Positions 36,261 to 49,200 of a stretch of 64,000 nt of DNA are shown piece by piece. A model generated the notes under the pieces. The model saw only the letters and a program-made list of their open reading frames with translations. It searched no databases and had not been told where the DNA came from. Both the position numbers and the translations under genes were made by a program. How positions within the stretch are numbered: position 1 is the stretch's first letter; each line of letters starts with the position of its first letter. Source of the stretch: Hyperoplus lanceolatus (taxonomy: Eukaryota > Chordata > Actinopteri > Uranoscopiformes > Ammodytidae); assembly GCA_026929865.2 (NCBI GenBank), contig CM049404.1, positions 29,028,001-29,092,000 on the forward strand, given 5' to 3'.

Positions 36261-36849
36261 CCACCTGGTTAGAGATAAAAACATTTCTGCTTCATGATAA
36301 AGTCTTCTAGTCAATATATTAGTGTGGTTTTAGTTGTACCCGTATTAATTACTTTGGCCTAATGTGCATACTATGTATTAACGTGTTCTTATTCTGACCT
36401 CCCACCGCCTATTCTAACGTTGTTTTAATCAGACTGTATACAAAACAGTATTTAGTATGCAGAATAAAATTAACTGTATTCGTATTGGAGGGGAAAAAAA
36501 ACGTTTTCAAACACGTTGCTAATCAAGTTACATTCATATTCAAATGTTAGCATACTGCATGTGTGAAATCGGCATGCTTTGTTGAACTTTGCACCCGGTT
36601 TATGATAAGGATACATAAGCCACGTGTTTCTATACAATGTGACGCATGCCAATTTGGCTTAAACGGGGTTCCCTGCAGATCCTTAAGTTCTTAAAAGCTA
36701 TCGTATAATTAACCTAAAGATAAAGCCTTATTGCGTATTTAAATGTCACCTCAGGCTATAGTGGTCACTACTGTTATTACATTACAATGGGGTGACGCAG
36801 CATATCATCAACATCTGTGTGAAGCTTCAATAAGTGTTTGGTATCTACC

Positions 36850-37112
36850 TGTCCATACTGTGTGAAAATCTGGCGTTAATACACAGCATATGTCTTTGGG
36901 CATGTTGGCTCTAGCCATGTGGCCCCCTTTTGTTTACATACCCTTTGTTATGCTGGTTTTATCGAGCCTAGGATGTGTATTAAAACTGGCTCTCTATTCA
37001 GCATACAAACTGTGTAAACAGGTGGCAGATCATGAGGAGATATTCACTGATGTTGACAAAGGGATTTTGACAACAAGCATTCTCCAGAATTGCCGACTCA
37101 ACCTTTTTTATA
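36850..37112. mobile_element. foldback MITE (GGTGGAGTCAG family), right part, kansl2 intron 1
   Basis: Retains GGCGTTAATACACAGCATATG, TATCGAGCCTAGGATGTGT and the right arm CCAGAATTGCCGACTCAACC. The left arm is not recognisable. The 85-aa ORF over it is chance. Confidence 0.6.
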
Positions 37113-37281
37113 TTATTATTGTGTGGTCATTCAAGTTAATCCACTAAACATAAGTTCTTAGACGAGATCTAACTGGTAATTTTATTGCTCTCTACTTGAT
37201 GCATAGGACAAATAAACTTGATTTGATTTAACAAACATTGTTTCTTTTTTCAGCTCTTAATTATTTTCCAGCAGACTCACA

Positions 37282-40200
37282 ATGAACCGGATACGGATCC
37301 ACGTTTTGCCCTCGAGTCGTAACAGACTGACCCAGCAGCAGGCCCCCCGTCCCGCGGAGCCTCAGTCCTGCTCCTTCACACAGCGGCCCTGCGCCCAGCC
37401 GCGCCTGGAGGGGCTCGACTTCTGCATCAAACACATTCTGGAGGATAAGAACGCGCCGTACAAACAGTGCAGCTACGTCTCGGCCAAGAACGGCAAGCGC
37501 TGTCCCAACGCTTCACCCAAAGTCGACAGGAAAGATGGGTATGTTGAGGGTCGAAATGTTACCTGCTTTTAGTATGGGTATTGGAACTTCAACAGGTGAA
37601 CAAATTCAACTAGTCAATCAAGTCAAGTCAACTTCATTCATAACAGCCGAGGCAGTAAATAAGTAAAATACATTACATCCAAAACATCATAAAGACACGT
37701 TAAAAGAAAATGTATTCTGACATGTCTCTCTCCTCCAATGTCTGTTTGTTCTTTAGAAAAAAAGTTGCTAGCTTTACATACTGATTACGACCAGCTGTAG
37801 TAGGGCATCCGGGTGTTTTTCAGCATGCCGCATCTGACCACATGTATTGGGACATCCTTAATCTTTTTCCGTCATATTAAATAGCATGGATGTATGGGAA
37901 CAAGTGAACAAATTACACTAATATTCCAACATCTCTCCTCCAATGTCTGTGTGTCCTTCAGAGTTACGTTCTGTGCAGAGCACGCTCGCAGGAACGCCAT
38001 GGCGCTGCGGGCTCAGATGAGGAAGTCTCTGTCCGGCCCGTCACCAGAGACTCTGCTGTCCCAGCTCAGTGGATACCACCGCGCAGAGACGCACAGCACC
38101 GAGGGAGGGGGCCGCTCCGAAGCTAGCAGGATACTAGGTACATGCTCAGACTGATGAAGTTGATAAATTGCTCCTTTATTCCCCACTGCCATAAACATCT
38201 TTAAATATTTATATATAGATTTTCTGTGATGAGTTTTCTGAATATGTTTTTAATTGTAACCAAACTCCCTGTGTCCAGACGAGGACAGTCTGAGTGAGGA
38301 GGAACATTCTCCGCTGGTATTGGACCAGACGTGGAGAGGAGACCCGGACAGTGATGCAGACAGCGTGGACAGTGACCACGAGGATCCTCTCAAGTAAGAT
38401 TACCATAAAATCCAGTGTATAAGATGCATTTTTTTGTACCGCTTTTTTAATCATTTAAAAATTGCGGTGCTTTCCATGTACCGGTGCAACTAATATAACA
38501 GTATAAAAAGCAGAGGTATTTTCTTGTTTTACGAAAAAGCTTCAATCGAGCCACAGCTTTTCACGGACATGCACTGTAATGATGTGTATGTTCCGTGATA
38601 AGCAACCCTGCAGGCTACCAGAAAAGACATGCCATTTAAAAATTGCGGTGCTTTCTTTTGTACCGGTGCAAGTAATATAACAGTATAAAATGCAGTGGTA
38701 TTTTCTTGTGTTACGGTATTTTACCCAAAAGCTACAATCGATAGGGGGCGCCCTTAGCTCAGTTGGTAGGGCGTCTCCCCCCTCCCCCCCCCCCTCCATT
38801 GGCCTCGCCCAGCAGCGGACCCGGGTTCGATTCCAGCCCGTGGTCGAACTCTGCATGTCACTCCCCTCTCTGCCCCATTTCAACTCTGTCTCTACACTAT
38901 CAATAAAGCATAAAAAAAATGCCAAAAAATATATTAAAAAAAAAGAAGAAGCTACAATCGAGCTACAGCTTTTCACGTACATGCAACTTTTTGTTTGTTT
39001 GTGTGTGTGTCGTAATAAGCAACCCCACAGGCTTCTAGTAATGACATTTGACTTTTCTTTGTAACCCTCAGACATGCCGGCGTGTACACAGCGGAGGAGG
39101 TGGCTCTCATCACTAGAGAGAAGCTGATCCGGCTCCAGTCGCTTTACATCGACCAGTTCAAGCGTCTGCAGCACCTGCTCAAGGAGAAGAAGCGTCGATA
39201 CCTGCACAACCGCAAAGTGGAGCACGAAACTCTAGGTAAAAATCATGTACAGGCTATGGTTAATGTGAGACTAAGTGAATGGTAAATAGTCTACTTTTAT
39301 ATAGCGCTTTACATTGTTTGTTTTTTACCCATTCACACACTTTCAAGCACAGATAGCAGCAGCTACTGAATTGAATACTAACGAAACATGTTTGCTTTGT
39401 TTCTGAGGGCTGCAGCTATTTGTTGTTTCAGTAATCAAAAACATTTTCAAATTTTGAATCGAATCCTGCGGGCCATTAGGCGGTTTTAAATACAAATCTA
39501 TGCTGCGAACATTGCTGCTATGTTTTGGTGGGTTGTCGATAACAACAGCAAGTACAGACAGAGGCCCTGTTAGGCCAAAAGCAAACAAATCATTACAACA
39601 TTCATTCATTCACGTCTACTGTGAAGCCTCATGATAATCCACTGATCGATAGAAGTCCCCACAAATACGCTGTGTTGACATTGGCACAAATCCACACATT
39701 CCAATCCAGTAAAATATTTAGACAAACATCTCAGGAGATCCATAAATCCCCTCAAAATGCATTATTTGAAATGATATATTATTATTGATATATTTTCGAT
39801 CACAATTCGCATACAAATGTAAACATCTCTGGTATCTTACTTTGATAATGTCCCCTACACCTTTCGATTGACCCCTTTAGTTGAGTCAATAGGAGCTTAA
39901 ACGTCCTGTTGTAAGCCCACAATAACCAAACGAAGAGTGCATGTTGAAAGGTCAGGTATGCACAGACAAAGCCCATTTTCTGACAGTTATAATCATCCCT
40001 GCTAAAGATGGTACGCTGCCGTAGTTTATAGTTATACAGAAACGAAAGCTGCATTCCAATACCCAGACGGCCTGCTACATCTGACCGTAGCTGTCTCTGC
40101 TTTTTTGGCAATTCTAACGCACAATCCACTGCGAGCCTCCGAGTGAAATCAGCCAGCAATGTGATGGATATATACCGTAAGCTAGAGGGTGGATGTTTTG

Positions 40201-43200
40201 ATTAAAAAGTAAAAGTACATCCCAATTGTATTCCTACAGCATGCAGACTACATACTTTTTATGGTCACCTGTAGTATGTTAAATGGAAAGAGTTTGGAAT
40301 GCAGGGTAAGCTTTGATGCAAAGAAAATGCATTGATGAATTTAGTAATTTCTAAAGGAATAATTTAAACTCAATTCTTTACTTGCACGTATAACAGATCT
40401 CCCACACGTTATAATATTCAGAAGGCCTTTTATCTGTATTTGGGTGGGAGGAGATATGGGAAAGACACTTTAAAATAACTGTTAATTTACCAAAAATTAA
40501 CTGAACTTTATCTTGGTTCGGTATGCATTTATTTCTTTCCATTGTCAAGTTTGAAAAAGTGTACCAAAATGAGTAGAGACTCAGGAAACTCATCTTGACA
40601 CAAAGCATTGTCTTGGTGAGCTAGAGTTCTCTTAGAGTGAAGACTGGCCTTATCCACTGGCTGGTTCTATTATAGGCCAGTCAGTCGCAAGGGCAGATAC
40701 AAAGGTATGCCTCTTTTTGTTTTTTTTTCTCTCGACTGATCGATCAGACTTTGGAAATTTGCATTGAAAAATGTAGTAATCGTTTCTAGAGGAAATTGTT
40801 TCAACCCTGTTGTTTACTTCCAAGTATAACAGTTCTCCCTACGCTTGTCATGTTCAGAAGGCCTTTATCTGTATTTGTGTGGGAGGGAATATGGGAAAAC
40901 AATTTATTTTAAATAACTGTATTAATTGTTCGCTCCGGTGGTGTAATGAATAAAGCGAGTTCCATATTTGCTCCGGCCCGTTGCAGTGGTCGCGGGTTCA
41001 AATCCAAACCCGTGGACCTTTTACTGCAGGTCATCCCCCCTCTCTCTCTCTGTCTCCCCACTTCAACTCTGTACTGTCTAATAAAGCTTGAAATGCCCTA
41101 AAACAAATCTTAAAATAACTATTAATTTACCAATAAATAACCAAACTTCTCTGTATTTTGACTCTAGGCAGCAGTCTGCTGACGGGGCCGGAGGGTCTGT
41201 CCATGAAGGAGAGGGAGAACCTGAAGAAGCTCAAAGCTCTGCGCCGCTACCGTCGTCGGTACGGTGTGGAGGCTCTGCTGCACCGCCAGCTCAGGGAGAG
41301 GAGGCAGGCGGTCACCGACGGGACGCCTCAGGTGGGACCGCGACACTGTGGAAAAGTAGTGCAGCTAGTAAGACTTTAAAGACTTTGAATTCATGTGTTT
41401 TATTTAAAGCTGGGGGTATATGATTTCTGATTGGTCAAAGTTAACATGAGCTGTACACTTTGACCAATCAGAGCGAGGCTCCGATTCTCTGTTCTTATTG
41501 GCTGTTGGGACTGTCCATTCACTTTGTCACGACTTTGTTGGTGTAGAGTGTGTCAGGGAGGGATAATAGGGGACGGACCAAAGAGAACAAGTGGAGCGTT
41601 TGAGGTATTTGGATTCGAATCTCTATCTCAACTGCCATTTTCTCCCCAAATCCTCCACCCCAGCTTTTAAGGGACTGTTCACCAAAGCAGAAACAATATA
41701 TGCACTTTCTGCCCATTCAAACTGTCACGTGTCCAGCCGTCTCCATCTTGGCCCCGATCAAGAACCAGTCGCTTGCAGTAGCTTTTGGTTTTAAAGGGCG
41801 CCTACAGAAACTCCTTCCTGTGGTCTGTGATTTTTCCCAGAGTTATAAAGGGGTTAATCTTTTCAGTTGGAAGTAACTTTCTTTTAAAGTCATGCATTTT
41901 ATTTAAAGGGAGGGTTCACCAAAGCAGAGGCAATCCAGATACTAATTCAATGATTTGGTGGTCTGACCCTTATTGAATAAGGACAGCACTCCAAGCCACT
42001 TTTTTTTTTTTTTTTTATGAAATTAACCAACTCATAGTTTAATTTATTATAATCTGTTTTCCTGGGGCACTGGGCCAAATCATAAATTATTTTCCTAATT
42101 TTTTTGTTGAACTGAACACGACCTTTTTGATAAAGAATAAAAGTCTTGTTCTTAACGAGGGAAAAGTGGTCAATTATATGGCTCAATATGAAGCATGTAA
42201 AACGTATGGTCTCTTTAAAGTATAGGAATGAATGTCCTCAAGTATGTTGACTACTACGGTGAATATTGGATAATGCATGCCTTTAGGTTTGAGATTACGC
42301 TGAACATATTTGAGTGCAGCTGAGTGAAATTAACATAAAAAAACCCAATCAGATCAGACACAAACCTTTCACTTAAGTTTTATTTGCTTTTTTCCTCTGG
42401 ACAATTCCGTGGCTTCCAGGAATGATAATGTTCTTAGAGATAATTATAGGCTGGGTTCCAAATCACATACTTTTTCTTTTTACTACACTACATACTTGAG
42501 TACAGGAGAGTTTTACAGCCACAGAAGAGAAAAAAAATCAGATTAAGAAGATTAATTTTATCATGTCAAGAATAAAGACGAATACTCCAACATGTTAGTG
42601 GGTTATTTATGTATTTTTAGCATACTACAATTGACCTGCATGTATTGGGACATCCTAAATCTTTTTCTGGTCAACTAAATAGTAGGGAAGTATGGGGATT
42701 GGAGCGCAGGGATCCTTTTTCTGTTTTGACCTTTCTTCTAACTCTTGGTTCCTCTGTTGCAGCCTTACACCCGGACAGTGTATGAGAAGTGCATGTCCTT
42801 CATCGATGGAAGCCGATGTTCCCACCCCTGTCTGCCTATGACCCGCCACTGTGTCTCACGTATCCTCACTAACGCTTTCAGCCTGGGTTAGACCACAGTA
42901 GTATGGTCCATTTCAAAACAAGAAACCTCAAATGTGTTAATCTGTATTTATAGAAAGATGATATTGCAATTTGTAGTCTACATGTGTATACATTAGGGTT
43001 GCCACAGTCAGTGTTAGCGGTGTTACACTGCGTTAAGGCACACCAATTACATTACTTGCCAACCGACCACATTGAGTTTCTTATTTTTTAAAGACATAAA
43101 AGCATTTGGTTCCCTTTTGCGCATCAGTGGTAGGGCCCAAGTTCATTAAATACAATAATTAGTTAAATACCAGTTATCAAAGTGAGACCAATTGACGCTC

Positions 43201-46200
43201 GCAGACTGCTTCTAGTCCCTGCACTTTCTCGATTTTCATTTGTCATCCTTTAAACGTGAAGTTAACAAGCAGTTTTTTTTTTTTTTTCCAAAAGTTGTAC
43301 CGTTTTCAATTTGAGAAGCCCAGAGCGCCACATCCAGAAACACAAGGCGTCGAGAGCATCGTACCGTCGCAAAATGAATTGCAGAAAGGCGCCGTATTGC
43401 TAGAAACGTGTACAAAGACCCTAATCTTTATTTTCTTTTATTTTTCTAATGTGTGGTCGGTGTGAGCTGTAATACTGGTGTTGTCAAAAGTTTATTACGC
43501 GGTAGACCAGTTCCACACCATGGCATCACTAATATACACTGAGGTTTTTTCTGCCCATTCCAACTGTCATGTGTCCAGCCGTCTCCATCTTGGCCCCGAT
43601 CAAGAACCAGTCGCTTGCAGTAGCTGTTGGTTTTAAAGGGCGCCTACAGAAACTCCTTCCTGTGGTCTGTTGATTTTTCCCAGAGTTATAAAGGGGCTAA
43701 TCACTTCAGTTGGAAGGAACAAAAAAAAAACCTTTACCTGCCTTTATCTTAACCTCAAATCTTTTGGGGTAATCGCATATGTTTTTCTTTCTTTCGACAG
43801 CATTGTAGTTGTTTCTCTGTATCGGCTCACAACAACAAATGGTTAAATTGCGACTATTGAACATTGTTCTTCTAATTGGCTGCTGTACAAACCCTGCACA
43901 GTATTAAAGCTCAGACATGATCACTGAGTCGTTGTACAAAACCATTCGAGCGTATAATTATTACAGTCAAGCCTTTTGCAACTTCACAATAAGCCTTCTC
44001 AAGCCTCATGCTGAGCAATAATTACGAGATTATTTTCATAGGAATGAATGTAGCACTTGGACTAGTACTAGTTTGGCAATTTGTGAGGCTAAAGTTTAGT
44101 TAAAGGTGCAATATGTAACTTTGGGTATGTATGAGAAGTTATATTTTTCTTAGGTTTATTCTCACAATCACAGGAAAATTAGATCCCTGGAATATTGTTT
44201 GAAGTTAGAAAGCTACCTGAAAAGTTACAGTTTCACTGTTGTTGTTTACAGCAGAAGGACCCACAGTTTTTTTTACAAACGCGTTCCAGTCTTATGTTTG
44301 GTTCCAAGTGCCTCAAATTATTAAATGTAGAGTAAATATGATAAATAAACTAACTGCAGGCTCAGCAAATGTACACACATCCCCCCCCCCTTCTGACTAA
44401 CTACATCGTGCTCCTTTAACCACTTTTTCCACAGGTGAATATCTGGTTTTACTCTTTTAAAGACGGGAGCAATTTGTCCTTGACTGCCAAAAACTCAGAC
44501 ATTTACCAGGACGGCAATCAGGTGCTTTTCAAAATGTGTCCTGGGCTGAAGGAGGTCCCTTGTGAGCGTACAGTGCACCTGGGCCAGTCGGACGACCCTC
44601 GCTGCCCCCTCCACCTCACCCTGCCGCCCCCCATGTACCAGCCGGAGATACAGGAGCCCCCCGCCCAGGAGCAGATCACCACGGCTACCAGAGACATGTA
44701 TCTGAGTGCTGCCGAGCTCCAGCCCACAGAAAGCCTTCCACTGGAGTTCAGTGATGTACGTAGTGAAGTGTTGAATTGTTCCCTTTCCTCACTATTCTAA
44801 TAGTGCAGATAAGTGCTACAATCTTACAATTTGTGACACAAGCCTGAAAATTGGCATGAATAGTCTCCATGGGTAACTTGACAAGAAAATTGTCAGACAA
44901 AAAATGTTAAAAAAAAATGTATGAAAAAACCTTAGCTCAGTTGGTAGGGCGCCCCAATCTCTCAACCCCCCCCCCCCCCCCCCCCATGGGTCTCGGCCAG
45001 CAGCGGACCCGGGTTCGATTCCAGCCCGCGGTCGTTCTCTGCATGTCACTCCCCTCTCTGCCCCATTTCAACTCTCTCTACACTACACTCTGATGAAAAT
45101 AGCACTTACCCGCTCCACTATAAAGCCTGGTTTCCATAGAGTGGTTTGATTCTGTATGCATTTCAGTTTCCATTGTCAAAAGTTGGAAAAAGTGTACCAA
45201 ATAAGTAGAGACTCAGGAAACTCATCTTGACACAAAGCATTGTCTTGGTGAGCTAGAGTTCTCTTAGAGTGAAGACTGGCCTTATCCACTGGCTGGTTCT
45301 ATTATAGGCCAGTCAGTCGCAAGGGCAGATACAAAGGTATGCCTGGATTTTTCACTCAACTGAGGAAATCAGACGTTTGGAATCTATTTGGCAAATTTTT
45401 TAGTCTCATGTATGTACAATAAATATTTTAAAATGAAGTCATGTAACTCTTGTTGAATGTTTGTTTAATTCTGAGTTTGATTTGGCAGAATATATTTAGC
45501 AAAATTTTAAATGGGGTGTTCAAGAACTTTTTTGTCACCCTTTTCTTGCCGAACCAAACTGTGCTGCTCAATGGAAACGACATGCCCTTAACAAAAATGT
45601 CCTCTTCCACACTAAACTGCTTGTGTTTTTCAGTAGAAACATTAATAACACACACAACTTAAAATGGCTCCTACAAGTTTCCTAAACGTCTTTGTTGTTC
45701 TCCAGGACCTGGATGTGGAGGGTGACGGTATGCAGTGCCCCCCGTCCCCCCTACAGTTCGACACGGCGCTGGCCTTAGAGGACCACACCATCCGGGCCAT
45801 CGCCGAGGCCCCGATGGACATCCTCACCGGGGCAGACCTGGACGCCTCGGGGCAGGACCTGTCCGATTCCATCATGGACGACCAGGTTAACTCTCTCTCA
45901 TCTTGAGTGTTGGCTTCGTTAACACAATGTGCAATAACAACAATCGTACAAATTCACTGTATTTCGCATTGTGAACTCCGTCTAATAAAATCTTGGTCTC
46001 AATCTTGTCTCATTAAGAAATCAATTATGAAGTTCAGATATGTGTCATTGGTGAATCGTGGCACTGAGCTTGTAAATAAAATTGGTTCACATAGTTTTCC
46101 AGTCTTAAAAACTCACATGTGCAATGAAACGTTGTTTTAAATGAATTCCTCATATTGGCTGTGAAGAGATGACGTGCTTCCAGTTTGTTTTTTTCATGAG

Positions 46201-49200
46201 TTAAAAGGTTTAGTCTGCAATTCTGGAGAATGCTAAATCTGTGAACATATCCTGTCCGTGCCCTGGAAAATGCTGTTATTTCAGAGCCCAGGCTCTGTAA
46301 CCTGGTATATAAAAATGGGTCCACCATAGCTAGGAACACAAGATCTCTTCAAGGCCTGTATGAAGAATTATCACTGCAGGGAAAAGCTAAATGTCCTTTA
46401 TTCACATGGCATCTGGTTGTTTTGGGACAGATTTGAGGGCAAAAAATAGTGCACCTTCTAGTTAGACACCCGCAGTACTCATGTTTTATAAATGAGGCAA
46501 GACAATAAACCAGCTATGGCTGCAAAAACTTTGATTTCTTCCATCCAAAAAGCATTTATTTACGAACAAAAAGGTTTCCAAAAATTAGCAAAAAAGGGTT
46601 TCAAAATAACAAATAAATGCTAGACTAAACGAAAAGCTTAAGTTGCTGGTAAACAAACATTGAAATCAGAGTGGTCAAAATTATATGTAACCACAGCTTC
46701 TACTCCAGGTTGTGACCTGGCTGGACTCACCGGCTGCCATTCTACCATGCAATTAACAGGTGGCACACACCACGCCCTCTGCCATCTAATTATTCAATTA
46801 TCATTTAACACAACAAATACACATTGTCAACAATTAATACACTTATTTAACTAAAGAATGGCTGTAACAAAGGGCTTAGAGCATTGCCAATTTTGCTATG
46901 AGTTGGAGGTAAATGTTTGGAATCGTATTTGCTCAAGGCTATGAATTTAACATCCATGGTTCAAGTCTGGTTAAAGACCCTTTTCTTTGCACATTTATTT
47001 CTATTTCCCCTCATATTTCTACTGAATAAAAGAAATGCCTTAAAGCTTCAATTTTATCTATCAACAAAATAATATATTGTGCGCCCATCCCAATCAACCA
47101 ACATCGATTATGGAAAAAACAAAGGAAACAGATGCTCATAAAGCAAAGCCATTGGTAGAAAAAACAACTTCATTCCTTGATAAAAAAAACTGTTCAATAG
47201 AACGATCAAAACAACATAGAAGTAGAATAAGATTTAAATAATTAAAATCAACAACTTAAAATAAGATAAAAAAAACTTTGGGATAAAAAGTAAATGTTTA
47301 GTGAAGATTTCTAGCTATTCAATCTACACTATCTTGACACTCAAACAAAAATTCATGTAGTTTTCATTGGAATACTGTAGAATACATGAGCATCTTTTTA
47401 TTCCCCCAACTGGCAACACTCTTGATAAGTTGAGAAAGACGTTGTTAATGAGTTCACAACATCCTAACAGAGCTTGCTTGGTGTGTGATTTAATTATGTC
47501 TGATGAGATCGCACCTCCCTAATTATCCCATAGGGGGGAAAAGGGCTCTTGAGATAGGCGAGGAATGGCGGGGGTTAAATACACTTTCTATGTAAATTGT
47601 GTCAAAGATGAAGGATGTCCTCTTCTGTGTTGCATTGAATTATACAATCCATACTATATAAAGCTTTATTGCAGACAAAGGTCCATATAACAAGTATAAC
47701 AGTATATCTAACTCAGCTTCTTCACCTGCGCCCCCACCCTACACTCAACACCTGTTCTGCCCCCCTCATTCTGTTAAATGCTCCTAGGGCATACTCCTCC
47801 CTGGGCCAGTTTGCAGCCGCTGACAGCTGGAACCAACTTCAAAAATCCCTACAGTTACAATCCTTTACCTCTGTTAGACTCTTCAAACAGGCCCTAACAA
47901 AATGTATAAAGCACACCTGTAGCTGCTTCAGTCTAAGCTCACCGTGATCTAGTACATTTATCTATTGCTATGCTGTATGTTACTGCTGTTTGTCTAACTT
48001 CTGTTGCTATGTTGAATATGTTATTGTTGTCTATGTGTGATTTTACTGGCTATAGTACAGTGTTGTCTTGTTCTCTCCCTCTCCCCTTTCCCCCCAGGAG
48101 GTCATTCACCTCCTACCAGGCCATTGCTTAAATAAGACATTGTTTCTTAGCAATTTTTGCCTGTTTAAATAAAGGTTGATGATGATGAGGTAATACAGGC
48201 TATTGCACCAATGTTGTCTTAACCTACCATACTGTCCAGATGTCCTCCTTTAGGCTCCATATTACCCATGGCTTTTTATTCACAGACCATGAAAATAGTA
48301 GCCTGGCTCCGCCCGCCCGCCTACTTCCGGCCAAATTTTATTTTCCCTTCATTTGTCAGTCTGGGTGTACAGCCCATTTCCCAGTTTTGCCGGAGATTCG
48401 ACAGCCGGTCCAATCAGCGAACAGAGCGAGTGGCTGAGAACGATGACGTCAAAGTCGCGCTCCAGTTTCAGTTGCCAGAAGCCGGCTCATGACACACGTG
48501 ACAACCAAACGTTATGCGATTGGTTGGCTAATCCAGAGTGGCACTGGGCAGATCCAATAGTTTTAAACTTTGACAGACACCCGCCTCCATGAGTGAACGT
48601 TTGCCAATTACAGCACTGCCAGACCTTCTGTAAAAATTAAATGAAGTACGATGATCTGGTAGCACCAGGCTATGAAAATAGTCGAAGAGAAGCCCAAATT
48701 AAAAATGTTTGACCTGAAAATGAGTAATATGTGACCTCTAGAAGCCCTGACTGAACCACATTTTATCAAAACATTCTTTGTGCTTAAAGGTGCTGCGAGT
48801 AACTTAAATATTTCTGGAACAGTCTAATGCTGCCTCTAATGATCATAAATGACATGTAACAGCAAACAAGATAGTTTTTCTTAATGCCTTTGTCATGGGC
48901 ACACACGCTCACCCAGAAACAACAGCTGGGATAGTAAAAACACTACCGCCTGAAAAAAAACCTGAAAGTTCCTCTGAGCACCTTTTAAATAAACACCTTT
49001 TTAAAATATAAACTGTAGTATTAGTAAATAAAAGCTGAAAATATATTTTTTTCCCACAATGAAGCCTCTTCTACATCGTCTTATTATCTTTTGGGAGAAG
49101 CCTGTGTCATTTACAATCAAGAAAAAGCTTGCTGGTTTCATAAAAGTAACTTTAAGTCAAAATTTGCCAGGGGTATGAATCATTTCGGTTTTGACTGTAG

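Larger units (their letters stand above)
40370..41150. repeat. local duplication in kansl2 intron 5
   Basis: Blocks at 40370-40520 (CAGAAGGCCTTTTATCTGTA, ATATGGGAAAG, TTAAAATAACTGTTAATTTACC) recur at 40805-40927 and continue after a SINE at 41113-41150. Only the first unit contains the snoRNA-like sequence 40574-40704. Confidence 0.7.

Noticed and set aside
37795-37895. A separate exon candidate in kansl2 intron 2
   Set aside because: The sequence matches a fragment of the repeat family seen at 25294 and 42450, and exons 2 and 3 join in frame without it.
38542-39225. 227-aa minus-strand ORF
   Set aside because: Runs through an intron, a SINE and kansl2 exon 5 in antisense; it is a chance open frame.
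48240-48592. Overlapping 65-79-aa ORFs as a small gene
   Set aside because: They lie inside the inverted-repeat element 48298-48672, overlap in several frames and show no known motif.
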